Below are positions 1-10,777 of a DNA stretch of 64,000 nucleotides, piece after piece; position 1 is the first letter of the stretch; each line of letters begins with the position of its first letter. The notes under the pieces were generated by a model. That model saw only the letters and a program-made list of their open reading frames with translations, was not told the origin of the DNA and ran no database searches. A program made the position numbers and the translations under genes. The stretch lies in contig CANMGT010000002.1 of the NCBI GenBank assembly GCA_947497495.1, positions 124,001 to 188,000 of the forward strand, given 5' to 3'. The DNA is from an uncultured Lentibacter sp. GTDB lineage: Bacteria > Pseudomonadota > Alphaproteobacteria > Rhodobacterales > Rhodobacteraceae.

Positions 1-1
1 C

Positions 2-739
2 AAAGCCTTTCTGAGTGTCACGGGTTTTGACGTGGCGCTTGAAAGCCTGCGTCTTGGCGCCTCGGATGCGCCGCAGATGCTTGGCCTTGAGGCCAGCGAC
101 TTTGGCGTTCACTGGTCGCGCATTGCTGATGCGGTGTTTGAACCTGAGGCGATCAAAGCCGATGCGCTGCGCGTGCTCGGAGCGGCCTTGGATGACGAGA
201 TGCTCAGCCATGCTGCCGCCTTTTACGCCACAGACCTCGGCCAGCGCCTGGTGATCGTCGAGAATGCCGCGCACAGCACCGAGAGCAATGAAAACGAAGT
301 TGCCGATGGCGAAGCTATCGTGGCGGACCTTGAGGAGAGCAACAGCCCACGCCTGAAGACACTCAGGCGCATGAACGTCGCGATTGACCCTGAGAACACC
401 GGCATACGCGCCGCTCAGGAGGTGCAGATCCGCTTCTTGCTGGCCGCCTCTGACGCGGAAGTCATCGACAGGATCGACGAAGCCGCGCTGCGCGCCCTGA
501 TGGAAGAGCAAGCCAGCGAGATGAAAGACGAGATGGAACACTCAGCCCTTGTGTCGGCGGCGGCGGTCTACGCGCCCTTTAGTGACACAGAGCTGGCAAG
601 CTATGCCGACGCGCTGGAAGACCCCGTGATGCAGAAGGTCTACGAGCTGATGAACGGCGTGCAATATGCGCTTATGGCCGATCGCTACGAGAAACTCGCG
701 CTTAAAATGGCCGGGCTGACACCGGGCGAGGAGCTTTAA
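2..739 (+). CDS. DUF2059 domain protein, 5' end missing
   Basis: The reading frame is already open at the first bases of the window, so the gene begins upstream and only the C-terminal part of about 245 residues is seen. The GTG at 32 is an internal codon, not a convincing start. The segment around AAAFYATDLGQRL is the helical signature I associate with DUF2059, a family of mostly secreted or periplasmic proteins of unknown function; a second similar helical stretch (AAAVYAPFSDTELASYADAL) follows near the C-terminus, suggesting a tandem repeat of the fold. The protein is acidic and alpha-helical. It ends about 265 bases before rplU and is probably a separate unit. The family name is from pattern recognition only. 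Confidence 0.6.
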   Translation, partial: KAFLSVTGFDVALESLRLGASDAPQMLGLEASDFGVHWSRIADAVFEPEAIKADALRVLGAALDDEMLSHAAAFYATDLGQRLVIVENAAHSTESNENEVADGEAIVADLEESNSPRLKTLRRMNVAIDPENTGIRAAQEVQIRFLLAASDAEVIDRIDEAALRALMEEQASEMKDEMEHSALVSAAAVYAPFSDTELASYADALEDPVMQKVYELMNGVQYALMADRYEKLALKMAGLTPGEEL

Positions 740-828
740 GCGCCTCTCTTGCGAGCCATGCACCGTGAGGGGGCAGCCTGAAAGAATAGCCGCCCTTGGC
801 CAAGGCCGAAGTTTTGCGCCTTTGTTGC

Positions 829-857
829 TTGACTTGCGAGGCACATTTACCGATAAG
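829..857 (+). promoter_or_regulatory. Candidate sigma-70 promoter of rplU-rpmA
   Basis: TTGACT at 829-834 and GATAAG at 852-857 are separated by 17 bases. The -35 box is preceded by C, giving the CTTGAC form common in alphaproteobacteria; the -10 box matches 4 of 6 positions. It lies about 150 bases before the rplU start, leaving a leader of about 140 bases. The rest of the gap 740-1004 holds no gene that I can support. Confidence 0.4.
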
Positions 858-1004
858 CGCCCATCTGAGCGGGGATTCCCCGTTTGATATTTATGCAATG
901 ACGCTCAAACGAGCGCGCTGTTCGCGGCGGCAAAGGCCACAAAGCCCAAGCCACAAACACCCGTTCGGGGGGCCACAGGACGCGACAAAATGAAGGAACG
1001 ACCC

Positions 1005-1685
1005 ATGTTCGCGGTCATGAAGACAGGCGGAAAGCAATATAAGGTTCAATCGGGCGACGTGCTCCGTGTTGAAAGACTTGCTGCTGACGCCGGTGAAAAA
1101 ATCCAGTTCAACGAAATTCTGATGCTCGGCGGCGAAAAGCCCGTCGTTGGCGCTCCTATGGTTGACGGTGCTGCCGTTCAGGCCGAGGTGATCGACCAGA
1201 TCAAAGGTGAAAAAGTTATTCACTTTGTAAAGCGTCGTCGTAAGCACTCATCAAAGCGCACCAAGGGCCACCGTCAGAAGCTGACACTTGTTCGCATCGG
1301 TGACATCCTTGAAAAAGGTGCCGACAAGACAGGCGTTAAAGCCGCTATCGGCACTGGCTCGGTTGCGGGCGTTGCTGTTGCAGCTGCCGCCGCGAAAAAG
1401 CCTGCCGCCAAGAAAGCCGCAGCGCCTAAAGCAGAAGCAGCCCCGAAGAAAGCCGCACCAGCGAAAGCTGCCAAAGCTGACGCAGGCGCCGACGATCTCA
1501 CAAAGATCAGCGGTGTTGGCCCGGTTATCGTGAAAAAGCTTCACGCGCTTGGCATCACAACGTTTGCCCAGATCGCCGCTTGGACACCAGCCGATGTTGA
1601 AGACTTTGACGAGAAACTCTCGTTCAAAGGCCGCATCGACCGTGACAACTGGCTTGAGCAAGCCAAAGAACTTTCTAAAGGCTAA
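1005..1685 (+). CDS. rplU: Large ribosomal subunit protein bL21 with C-terminal HhH extension
   Basis: bL21 binds 23S rRNA in the large subunit. The N-terminal ~100 residues are typical ([15 protein letters not shown] start, then [17 protein letters not shown]). The protein is 226 residues, about twice the usual length. Residues ~115-160 form an Ala/Lys/Pro-rich linker, and residues 163-226 ([20 protein letters not shown] onward) look like a helix-hairpin-helix domain of the kind that binds nucleic acid. The start at 1005 is chosen over the ATG at 990 because AAGGAA lies 7 bases upstream and the family begins MFAV. rpmA follows after 12 bases, as in most bacteria. The extension is known to me from Rhodobacterales annotations; its role is unknown. 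Confidence 0.97.
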   Translation: MFAVMKTGGKQYKVQSGDVLRVERLAADAGEKIQFNEILMLGGEKPVVGAPMVDGAAVQAEVIDQIKGEKVIHFVKRRRKHSSKRTKGHRQKLTLVRIGDILEKGADKTGVKAAIGTGSVAGVAVAAAAAKKPAAKKAAAPKAEAAPKKAAPAKAAKADAGADDLTKISGVGPVIVKKLHALGITTFAQIAAWTPADVEDFDEKLSFKGRIDRDNWLEQAKELSKG

Positions 1686-1697
1686 GGAGAACACGAT

Positions 1698-1967
1698 ATG
1701 GCACATAAAAAAGCTGGCGGTTCATCCCGTAACGGTCGCGACTCAGCAGGTCGCCGCCTTGGCGTTAAAAAATACGGTGGCGAAGTTGTCATCGGCGGAA
1801 ACATCATCGTGCGTCAGCGCGGCACGAAGTTTTGGCCAGGTGAAGGCGTCGGCATGGGCAAAGATCACACGATCTTCGCAACAGCCGAAGGCAACGTAAA
1901 GTTCCACAAAGGCCTCAAAGGCCGCACCTTTATTTCGGTTCTCCCGGCGGCGGAGGCTGCTGAGTAA
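1698..1967 (+). CDS. rpmA: Large ribosomal subunit protein bL27
   Basis: The 89-residue product begins [16 protein letters not shown], the conserved bL27 N-terminus that reaches into the peptidyl transferase centre. Length is normal for the family. AAGGAGAA precedes the start by 6-7 bases. It is co-transcribed with rplU (12-base gap) and followed by a strong intrinsic terminator at 1994, so the pair forms the usual two-gene operon. Confidence 0.98.
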   Translation: MAHKKAGGSSRNGRDSAGRRLGVKKYGGEVVIGGNIIVRQRGTKFWPGEGVGMGKDHTIFATAEGNVKFHKGLKGRTFISVLPAAEAAE

Positions 1968-1993
1968 TCCGACCTTAAGGTTTTAAAACAAAC

Positions 1994-2026
1994 AAGGGAT
2001 CGGTAAATCACCGGTCCCTTTTTTAT
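1994..2026 (+). terminator. Intrinsic terminator after rpmA
   Basis: Arms 1994-2004 (AAGGGATCGGT) and 2010-2020 (ACCGGTCCCTT) form an 11-bp stem with one T-G wobble and a 5-base loop, followed by a T-run that continues to 2024. Confidence 0.85.
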
Positions 2027-2042
2027 TTTGAGAGTTTCAAAG

Positions 2043-2651
2043 ATGACAGGCGTTGCCGCTCTTCCATTTCTCATATTTGCTGCGTCTCAGGTGGGCACAC
2101 CCGGGCCGGCGAATATGGCGTTGATGGCGACGGGCGCGCGCTTTGGCTTTCGGGCCGCTCTGCCGTTTGTTGCAGGCGTAGCGCTCGGCAAGCAGCTGAT
2201 CATCTGGCCAATCGGTTTTGGGCTGATGCAACTGGCACAGCGCGTGCCGCTGGCGTTTGAGGCGCTCAAATGGGCCAGTATTGCTTACATTTTCTGGCTG
2301 GCTTGGAAAGTCGCCAACCTGCGGCTCACGGCGGGCGGGGATATGTCTGAGGCGCCGGGTTTTCTTGCCGGGCTCTGGGTCCACCCGCTCAACCCGAAGG
2401 CCTGGGCGATGATCGTGACGGGCTTTACCAGCTTTGTCGCCGAGGGCACGCCAGTGCTGCAAGCTACGGCGACAATCGCGGCCTGTCTGCTCGCTTTGCA
2501 ACTGCTGTTGCATCCGATGTGGACATACGCGGGCGACAGAATTGCGCATCTCGTCGCGGGGACACCTGCGGAGAGATACCTGATGTGGACTTTGGCAGCG
2601 CTGACTGTTGCCTCTGTCTTGTTGGTGCTTCTTGGAGGAGAGACACGCTGA
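2043..2651 (+). CDS. LysE/RhtB family amino-acid exporter
   Basis: A 202-residue hydrophobic protein with about six membrane segments. The N-terminal SQVGTPGPANMALMATGARF matches the LysE/RhtB signature (TPGPxxL...GxxxG), and WVHPLNPKAWAMI matches the conserved NPKA segment. Family members export amino acids or homoserine lactones across the inner membrane; the substrate here cannot be read from sequence. The ATG at 2043 is preferred to the TTG at 2028, which lies in the rpmA terminator tail. The stop overlaps the next start (TGATG), so it is translationally coupled to the GNAT gene. Confidence 0.88.
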   Translation: MTGVAALPFLIFAASQVGTPGPANMALMATGARFGFRAALPFVAGVALGKQLIIWPIGFGLMQLAQRVPLAFEALKWASIAYIFWLAWKVANLRLTAGGDMSEAPGFLAGLWVHPLNPKAWAMIVTGFTSFVAEGTPVLQATATIAACLLALQLLLHPMWTYAGDRIAHLVAGTPAERYLMWTLAALTVASVLLVLLGGETR

Positions 2652-3184
2652 TGACCAAACATTTGATACAACAACCCGTTATAGATGCGGGCAGCTTCGT
2701 TTTGCGCCCGCTGACGCAGGCTGATGCAGCCATGATCGAGCTTTATGGCTCGGACGAGCGCGTGGCAAAGAACACGATCCGCCTGCCGTTTCCGGTTCCG
2801 CCGGGGGCCACAGAGGCGATGATCGCCCGCGTTATGGCCAGCGAATTCGAAGACGTCTGGGCGATGGATGCCAGTGCGGATGGCGGGCCTGATCTGGTTG
2901 GCCTGATCACGCTGGAGCGGCTGGAGCGCGACCAATCGGAGATCCACTACTGGGTTGCGCCTGCGTTCTGGAACACAGGCCATGCCAGCGCGGCAGTGGC
3001 GGCGCTGCTTGCCGCCAACCCGCAAGCCAGCAAAACGATCTTTGCCAGCGTCTTTCAAGACAACCCTGCCTCTGCAAGGGTGCTGACAAACCAGAGTTTT
3101 GAGTATATCGGCGACGCTGAAACCTTTTCTGTGGCGCGCAACACATCGGTGCCCACTTGGACATACATCTGCAAACTGAGTTGA
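2651..3184 (+). CDS. GNAT acetyltransferase, RimJ/RimL-like
   Basis: A 177-residue protein with the layout of ribosomal-protein/small-molecule N-acetyltransferases: FVLRPLTQADAAMI at the N-terminus, a central strand DLVGLITLERL, IHYWVAPAFWNTGHAS as the acetyl-CoA loop region, and the late FASVFQDNPASARVLTNQSF helix in which the SARVLxxxxF pattern is typical of RimJ/RimL relatives. Substrate unknown. Its start overlaps the LysE stop by one base, and obgE follows after 32 bases. Confidence 0.85.
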   Translation: MTKHLIQQPVIDAGSFVLRPLTQADAAMIELYGSDERVAKNTIRLPFPVPPGATEAMIARVMASEFEDVWAMDASADGGPDLVGLITLERLERDQSEIHYWVAPAFWNTGHASAAVAALLAANPQASKTIFASVFQDNPASARVLTNQSFEYIGDAETFSVARNTSVPTWTYICKLS

Positions 3185-3207
3185 GTTCAACCAGCCCTTT
3201 GCACTAA

Positions 3208-5350
<2,143 letters not shown>

Positions 5351-5360
<10 letters not shown>

Positions 5361-5384
5361 TAAAAATACTCCCGCCGGAGGCTC
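5351..5384 (-). repeat. Dispersed intergenic repeat, copy A
   Basis: Read on the minus strand this is GCCTCCGGCGGGAGTATTTT followed by an A/G-rich tail. The same core occurs in forms B-F elsewhere in the window. This copy overlaps the last codons of proB, so the C-terminal Phe-Ser of ProB is encoded within it. Confidence 0.6.
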
Positions 5385-5417
5385 CTGCCGCCGAACCAGA
5401 CACGAGGTTGACCGATC

Positions 5418-6683
5418 ATGAACGACGCGCATAACATTCCTGAAATGATGGCCGAGATCGGCGCAAATGCCCGGGCTGCGGCTTCCGAGCTGGCCCACGC
5501 CAGCGCCGAGCGCAAACATGCCGCCCTGATCGGGGCCGCAGACGCCGTCTGGGCGCAGCGCGCAGCCATCATCGAGGCCAATGTCAAAGACCTCGCCTAT
5601 GGCCGCGACAAGGGCCTCAGCCCCGCCATGATGGACCGTCTGATGCTGGATGAGAGCCGCATTCGCGGCATCGTTGACGGCTTGCGCGCTGTCGCCGAGC
5701 AAGCCGATCCGATCGGCGAGGTTCTGGCGGAATGGGATCAGCCTTCCGGCATTCACATCAAGCGCGTGCGCACGCCTTTGGGGGTGATCGGGGTGATCTA
5801 TGAAAGCCGCCCCAACGTGACGGCAGATGCGGGCGCGCTGTGCCTCAAGGCGGGCAATGCCGTAATCCTGCGCGGCGGCTCCGAAAGCTTTCATTCCTCC
5901 AGCGCGATCCACGCCTGCCTCGCGGAGGGGCTGCGCGCAGCAGGCCTTCCCGAAGATGCCATCCAGCTTGTGCCAACGCGCGACCGCGCCGCCGTGAGCG
6001 AGATGCTCACCATGATCGACAGCATCGACGTGATCGTGCCCCGCGGCGGCAAGGGGCTGGTCGGCCTTGTGCAGCGCGAAGCGCGCGTGCCTGTCTTTGC
6101 GCACCTTGAGGGCATCGTGCACATCTACATCGACGCCGCCGCCGACCCTGTCAAAGCGCTGAACGTGGTGCTCAACGCCAAGACGCGGCGCACCGGAATT
6201 TGCGGCGCGGCCGAGTGTTTGCTGATCCACGACAGCCTGATCGGCAGCATCGGGCAGGGCGTTGTCAAAGCGCTGATCGACGCTGGCGTCGAGGTGCGTG
6301 GCGGTGAGGGGTTGCAGGGCATTGACGGCGTAACCCCGGCCACAGAGCAGGACTGGGGCTGCGAGTTTCTCGATATGATCATTGCTGCGAAAACCGTCAC
6401 CGGCGTTGACGACGCGATCGCCCATATCAAACGCTACGGCTCAAACCACACTGATTGCATCATCACCGAAGATGACGCCACAGCGGCGCGCTTTTTTGAG
6501 CGGCTTGATAGCGCCATTTTGATGCGCAATGCCTCAACCCAGTTTGCTGATGGCGGCGAATTTGGTATGGGCGCCGAGATCGGCATCGCGACGGGCAAGT
6601 TACACGCGCGCGGCCCCGTTGGTGCGGCTCAGCTGACGAGCTTCAAGTATCTGGTTGAGGGCGACGGCACGGTTCGTTCTTAA
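5418..6683 (+). CDS. proA: Gamma-glutamyl phosphate reductase
   Basis: Second enzyme of proline synthesis, reducing glutamyl 5-phosphate to the semialdehyde with NADPH. The 421-residue protein is of normal length and has the aldehyde-dehydrogenase fold. Visible signatures: [26 protein letters not shown], the catalytic cysteine in [12 protein letters not shown], and [19 protein letters not shown] near the C-terminus. It follows proB with the repeat copy A and a short gap between, and ends 11 bases before the convergent chpT. Confidence 0.97.
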   Translation: MNDAHNIPEMMAEIGANARAAASELAHASAERKHAALIGAADAVWAQRAAIIEANVKDLAYGRDKGLSPAMMDRLMLDESRIRGIVDGLRAVAEQADPIGEVLAEWDQPSGIHIKRVRTPLGVIGVIYESRPNVTADAGALCLKAGNAVILRGGSESFHSSSAIHACLAEGLRAAGLPEDAIQLVPTRDRAAVSEMLTMIDSIDVIVPRGGKGLVGLVQREARVPVFAHLEGIVHIYIDAAADPVKALNVVLNAKTRRTGICGAAECLLIHDSLIGSIGQGVVKALIDAGVEVRGGEGLQGIDGVTPATEQDWGCEFLDMIIAAKTVTGVDDAIAHIKRYGSNHTDCIITEDDATAARFFERLDSAILMRNASTQFADGGEFGMGAEIGIATGKLHARGPVGAAQLTSFKYLVEGDGTVRS

Positions 6684-6694
6684 GCCGCTCGCCC

Positions 6695-7309
6695 TCAGAA
6701 CCGAATGGTTACATCCGTCTCGGTGATCTGATGCGTCAGAACGCGCTCAAGCGCCTGTGTGCAGCGTGGCAGCATGGCAAATTGCACCTCCGAGGGCTGC
6801 AGCCCGTTTGCGTCGCCCTGGCCTGACAAAACAGTCCAGAGAGCTTCAACTGCGCGGGTTTGGCTGGCAGTTCCGCTGATCTCCCAGACGTTGTCCTCGT
6901 GCTGCACCACCAGTTCCCCACCGGTTGGCAGGGCCGAAGCAACGCACAATAGTGCCAGCAGCACAGCTTGCACTTCGTCGCGGCGCACATCTTCCAAGGC
7001 GCGCCAAGCGCAGGTAAAACGCGTGTCTGCGTAGTAGCCCGCCAGAATGTTTTTGATCTCGGATGCGCCAAGCTTTTGCTCTTGCGAGGCCAGCCCGAGC
7101 GCCACGCGGTAAAACCGCACCCGCGCATTGGCGCCCGCAACGCTTTGTTCGATCAGCTCCATCTCCGGTGTGTTGCCGTTGCCTGTGAGAGCGACAAGCT
7201 CGAGCCCGTTGCTGATCGCCCCGATGGGGCTGATGATGTCATGGCAGATGCGCGAGGCTATAAGCGTGCCAAGTGTGAGGCTGCTTTCGGTGAGACTGTC
7301 TTGTGCCAT
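6695..7309 (-). CDS. chpT: Histidine phosphotransferase ChpT
   Basis: A 204-residue dimeric phosphotransferase that, in Caulobacter and relatives, passes phosphate from CckA to CtrA and CpdR. The phosphorylated histidine is expected at His23 in SRICHDIISPIGAISNGLEL, which resembles a histidine-kinase dimerisation helix; a degenerate ATPase-like domain without nucleotide-binding motifs follows. In roseobacters this relay controls motility and gene transfer rather than being essential (family knowledge). It is transcribed divergently from the DUF3553 gene with 29 bases between the starts, so the two promoters must overlap the coding ends. Confidence 0.93.
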   Translation of the reverse strand: MAQDSLTESSLTLGTLIASRICHDIISPIGAISNGLELVALTGNGNTPEMELIEQSVAGANARVRFYRVALGLASQEQKLGASEIKNILAGYYADTRFTCAWRALEDVRRDEVQAVLLALLCVASALPTGGELVVQHEDNVWEISGTASQTRAVEALWTVLSGQGDANGLQPSEVQFAMLPRCTQALERVLTHQITETDVTIRF

Positions 7310-7338
7310 GCGCTTATCTTCCTGTATTGGCTGTGCTT

Positions 7339-7524
7339 ATGAGCGATCTGAATTCCATACTGTCACCCGGCATGCGTGTGCGCCACCCTTCAATGCCCGA
7401 ATGGGGCGTGGGGCAGGTGCAGTCAAATATCGCGGGCAAGATCACAGTGAATTTCCCCGATGCGGGCAAAGTTGTTATTGATGGCAGCCGGATTGAGTTG
7501 CTGCCTGTCTTTGATGACCAATGA
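7339..7524 (+). CDS. DUF3553 family small protein
   Basis: A 61-residue protein of the SH3-like DUF3553 type: SPGMRVRHPSMPEWGVGQVQ, then KITVNFPDAGKVVI. A closely related fold is found in UvrD/CarD-like RNA-polymerase or DNA-interacting domains, so a nucleic-acid or polymerase contact is possible but unproven. The ATG at 7339 is preferred over the ATG at 7303, which lies inside chpT. The pairing with chpT is, from memory, conserved in Rhodobacterales. Confidence 0.82.
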   Translation: MSDLNSILSPGMRVRHPSMPEWGVGQVQSNIAGKITVNFPDAGKVVIDGSRIELLPVFDDQ

Positions 7525-7596
7525 AGGTTACTGAAAGGTAAACGCCGCTGCTTGCGCGGGGTTAAATCCCCGCTTAAGAACGAAAATACCGCAATT

Positions 7597-8382
7597 ATGA
7601 GGCAAACCGACAGCATGAGCGCCCCGGAGTTTACAGTGAGACTTGCCCAAAGCGAGGCCGAGATACGGGCCGCGCAACGGCTCCGCTATCGGGTGTTCGT
7701 GCAGGAGCTTGGTGGCGATGGCCCGCTTGTTGACCATGCCGCAGAGCTGGAGCGTGACGCCTTTGATACCTTCAGCGACCATCTCTTGCTGCTGGATGAG
7801 AGCCGCGGCGCGCAGGTGCCTGAGCAGGTGGTTGGCGTCTATCGCTTGTTAAGCGAGAAGGGCGCGGCCAAGGCCGGACGGTTTTATAGCGAGGGCGAGT
7901 ATGACCTGAGCAAGCTCAAATCTTCGGGGCGCAAGCTGCTTGAGTTGGGTCGCTCGTGCCTGCACGCCGACTATCGTGGCGGGCTGGGTGTCTTTCACCT
8001 CTGGAACGCGCTTGCGGAATATGTGGCGGAGCGCGAGATCGAAGTTCTCTTTGGCGTTGCCAGCTTTCACGGCACCGACACCGCCGAGCTTGCCGCGCCC
8101 CTGTCACTGCTCTCCCATCGTCACCTTGCGCCAGAGGCCTTGCGCGTCAAGGCGCGGGCCGAGCACTTCCAGCGCATGGATCTGGTGGCGCAAGAGGCGC
8201 TTGACCGGCGCGCGGCGATGCTCAAGGTTCCCGCGCTGATCAAGGCTTACCTGCGGCTTGGCGGGGTTGTGGGCGAGGGCGCATACATAGACCATGCGTT
8301 CAACACGACAGACGTTTGCCTTGTGCTGGACACCGCCGAAATGAACGCCAAACGCCGCAAGTTCTACGAGGGCCGCCTATGA
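7597..8382 (+). CDS. olsB: L-ornithine N-alpha-acyltransferase
   Basis: OlsB transfers a 3-hydroxyacyl chain from ACP to ornithine, the first step in ornithine-lipid synthesis. The 261-residue protein has the GNAT-like fold of this family: VRLAQSEAEIRAAQRLRYRV, FVQELGGDG, FDTFSDHLL, VGVYRLL, and ELGRSCLHADYRGGLGVFHL, in which LGRSCVxxxYR is characteristic of OlsB and hemolysin-like acyltransferases. The start could be 7597 or the ATG at 7615; neither has a strong ribosome-binding site. The stop overlaps olsA (ATGA), so the two are coupled. This membrane lipid is typically made under phosphate limitation or constitutively in roseobacters. Confidence 0.92.
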   Translation: MRQTDSMSAPEFTVRLAQSEAEIRAAQRLRYRVFVQELGGDGPLVDHAAELERDAFDTFSDHLLLLDESRGAQVPEQVVGVYRLLSEKGAAKAGRFYSEGEYDLSKLKSSGRKLLELGRSCLHADYRGGLGVFHLWNALAEYVAEREIEVLFGVASFHGTDTAELAAPLSLLSHRHLAPEALRVKARAEHFQRMDLVAQEALDRRAAMLKVPALIKAYLRLGGVVGEGAYIDHAFNTTDVCLVLDTAEMNAKRRKFYEGRL

Positions 8383-9224
8383 CGTGGAATGCTGAGCTTG
8401 AACCCGCTGACTACAAGATCAGCCCCATGGGCTGGTTGCGCATTGCCCTGCGCGCCTCGTTGCTTGTTTTTCTGGTGTTCGGCGGCTTGCTGGTGTTGCT
8501 CGCCGTGCGCCTTTTTGAGTGGCCCATCCACGGTGTTCACAGGCCCTGGACGCCGTGGATCACGCAGTTTGTCTGCCGTATGGCCTTTGTCATTTTGCGT
8601 ATGCCACACCGGATTGTCGGCACGCAGATGGCACAGGCCGGAGCGGTTGTGGCCAATCACGGCTCATGGCTGGATATCTTCACGCTCAACGCGCGCAAAC
8701 GGGTTTACTTCGTGTCCAAGGACGAGGTCGCAAACTGGCCGGGCATCGGCTGGCTGGCGCGCGCGACAGGCACTGTATTTATCAAGCGAGCGCGCGGCGA
8801 CGCAAGAAAGCAGCAAGAGGTGTTTGAAGAGCGGCTGAACGTTGGTCACAAACTGCTGTTTTTTCCCGAGGGAACATCAACAGATAGCCTGAGAATTTTA
8901 CCATTTAAATCAACGCTTTTTCAGGCGTTCTTCACGCATCATCTGTGCGAGATGATGTGGGTGCAGCCTGTCACGGTTGCCTACCGCGCCCCAAAGGGCG
9001 AAGAGCCGCGGTTTTACGGCTGGTGGGGCGATATGGACTTTGCCAGCCACCTGTTGAAAACACTGGCCGCGCCGCGCCAAGGCTCTGTCACCGTGACATA
9101 CCACGCGCCTTTGAGAGTGGCAGATTTTGCGGGCCGCAAGGCCCTGGCCGTGGCCTGCGAACAAGCAGTGCGCTCGGGCATGCCCGCTGATTTGATTAAG
9201 GCCGGTAAAGCCTACGCGGCCTAG
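8379..9224 (+). CDS. olsA: Lyso-ornithine lipid O-acyltransferase
   Basis: OlsA acylates the product of OlsB to give ornithine lipid; it is a PlsC-type 1-acyl-glycerol-phosphate acyltransferase relative. The 281-residue protein has one or two N-terminal membrane segments (residues ~20-45), the catalytic HX4D motif in NHGSWLDI, and the substrate motif FFPEGTSTDS with LPFKSTLFQA after it. The start overlaps the olsB stop by 4 bases. A general phospholipid acyltransferase role is possible, but adjacency to olsB favours OlsA. Confidence 0.9.
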   Translation: MTWNAELEPADYKISPMGWLRIALRASLLVFLVFGGLLVLLAVRLFEWPIHGVHRPWTPWITQFVCRMAFVILRMPHRIVGTQMAQAGAVVANHGSWLDIFTLNARKRVYFVSKDEVANWPGIGWLARATGTVFIKRARGDARKQQEVFEERLNVGHKLLFFPEGTSTDSLRILPFKSTLFQAFFTHHLCEMMWVQPVTVAYRAPKGEEPRFYGWWGDMDFASHLLKTLAAPRQGSVTVTYHAPLRVADFAGRKALAVACEQAVRSGMPADLIKAGKAYAA

Positions 9225-9229
9225 ACCAC

Positions 9230-9853
9230 CTAGACCATTGCCGCTTTGAACGTGGCCAAAGCTGCGACAGGATCATCCTGCGACCAGATCTCGTCGCCGA
9301 TCCCGAAAAAGTCGGTGTGGGGCGCGAGTTTGGCTATCAGCTCAACGTCAAGCGCGCCCTCGGCGACGACGGGCACTTCGATAACTTGCGACCACCACTC
9401 AAACAGCTCAAGCGGGGCTTGTGTGCCGTCGCCAAGGCCTGTCGTGCCCACGGGGCCAAAGCAGACATAGTCGGCGCCAGCTTCGCCCGCGCTCATGCCG
9501 ACATGGCGGCTGTCATCGCAGAACGCGCCGATGATGGCATCTTCGCCAAGCGCTGTGCGCGCTTTTGACACCGAGCGCGCCCCATCGGTGAGGTGCACCC
9601 CGTCAAGGCCCATGCGCTCGGCCATAAGAATATGCTTTTCAACGACAAAAGCCACATCGCGCTCGTCGGTGACGGCGCGCAGTGCGTCAACGGCGCGGCT
9701 GAGCGCGTCTTCGTCGTGGCTGGACAGTGCGAGCCGCACGCAAGCGATGTCATGCGCATCTAGCACCGAAGCAAGCTGCGCGGGAAAGCGCGAAAGCTCA
9801 AGCTCGGGTGGTGTGATGAGGTAAATCTGTGGTTGGTCTTGATCTGACATCAT
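9230..9853 (-). CDS. Thiamine phosphate synthase-like protein
   Basis: A 207-residue TIM-barrel protein with ThiE features: IYLITPPEL start, GLDGVHLTDG in place of the family's GxDGVHLGQ, and GADYVCFGPVGTT matching the GADYxxxGPxFxT motif. ThiE joins the pyrimidine and thiazole moieties of thiamine. The pyrophosphate-binding GGI segment near the C-terminus reads VVAEGALDV here, and the pyrimidine-binding loops look reduced, so activity is uncertain; it may be a paralogue with another role. It is convergent with olsA (5 bases between stops) and stands alone. Start: two consecutive ATG codons, with GGGAG upstream. Confidence 0.75.
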   Translation of the reverse strand: MMSDQDQPQIYLITPPELELSRFPAQLASVLDAHDIACVRLALSSHDEDALSRAVDALRAVTDERDVAFVVEKHILMAERMGLDGVHLTDGARSVSKARTALGEDAIIGAFCDDSRHVGMSAGEAGADYVCFGPVGTTGLGDGTQAPLELFEWWSQVIEVPVVAEGALDVELIAKLAPHTDFFGIGDEIWSQDDPVAALATFKAAMV

Positions 9854-9970
9854 AACGCTCCCGTAAATGAGTTTGAGCGCTTCTATATCGGTTTATCGGC
9901 TGGGGAAAGGGGGCTTGGCGCATGGCGGGCTTTACCGTATGAGAGCGCTGAGACGTGAAGGAGCCAGACC

Positions 9971-10714
9971 ATGCCAACCGAAGGCCCACAGCCCAGCTTT
10001 GTTCTGGTGCGCCCGCAAATGGGCGAAAACATCGGCGCCGCCGCGCGTGCGATGTGGAACTTCGGCCTTGACCGCATGCGCATCGTGGCCCCGCGTGACG
10101 GCTGGCCCAGCGAGAAGGCGGTTGCCATGGCCTCGGGCGCGGGGCGGTTGCTGGATGAAGCGCTTCTGAGCGACGATCTGGCTGGCGCGCTCGACGACAG
10201 CACCTTCACCTTCGCCACCACAGCGCGTGCCCGCGGCCTCACAAAGCCTGTGTTCAGCCCCGAAGCGGCGATGGCCTTGACGGCTGAAAAGCTGGCGAAA
10301 GGCGAAAAAGTCGCGGTGATGTTCGGCCCCGAGCGCACAGGGCTCGAGAACGACGAAGTCGCGCGAGCCAACGCGCTTATTTCGGTGCCTGTGAACCCCG
10401 CGTTTGCCTCGCTTAACCTCGCGCAATGCGTGCTTTTGCTGGGCTATGAATGGCGCCGCCAGCAGGGCGACATCGTGCACGAGCGCATGGATGTTGCACG
10501 CGGCGGGGACATTGCCACAGCCGCGGATGTTGAAAACCTCGCAGGCCATTTTGAAGAGCAGCTCGACAGGTCAGGCTTCTTCTACCCGCCCGAAAAGGCG
10601 CAGGGCATGAAGACAAACCTGCGCAATATGTGGAGCCGGATGCCGCTGACGCGGGCCGATGTGCAGATGCTTCATGGTGCGCTCAAACAGCTCTTGCGTG
10701 GCAAATCTGGCTAA
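9971..10714 (+). CDS. trmJ: tRNA (cytidine/uridine-2'-O-)-methyltransferase TrmJ
   Basis: A SPOUT-class methyltransferase that modifies position 32 of tRNAs. The 247-residue protein shows FVLVRPQMGENIGAAARAMW (motif 1 with the catalytic Arg and NIGAAAR), VAVMFGPERTGLENDEV (motif 2), and VPVNPAFASLNLAQCV (motif 3), which form the trefoil-knot AdoMet site; a C-terminal helical extension follows, as in TrmJ. GAAGGAG precedes the start. ctaA begins 63 bases downstream. Confidence 0.93.
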   Translation: MPTEGPQPSFVLVRPQMGENIGAAARAMWNFGLDRMRIVAPRDGWPSEKAVAMASGAGRLLDEALLSDDLAGALDDSTFTFATTARARGLTKPVFSPEAAMALTAEKLAKGEKVAVMFGPERTGLENDEVARANALISVPVNPAFASLNLAQCVLLLGYEWRRQQGDIVHERMDVARGGDIATAADVENLAGHFEEQLDRSGFFYPPEKAQGMKTNLRNMWSRMPLTRADVQMLHGALKQLLRGKSG

Positions 10715-10777
10715 CGCCGCTTGCACCTGCCAAGGCCAAGCCCTACCTTGCGACAAAGACAGTCTACAGGTGAGCAA

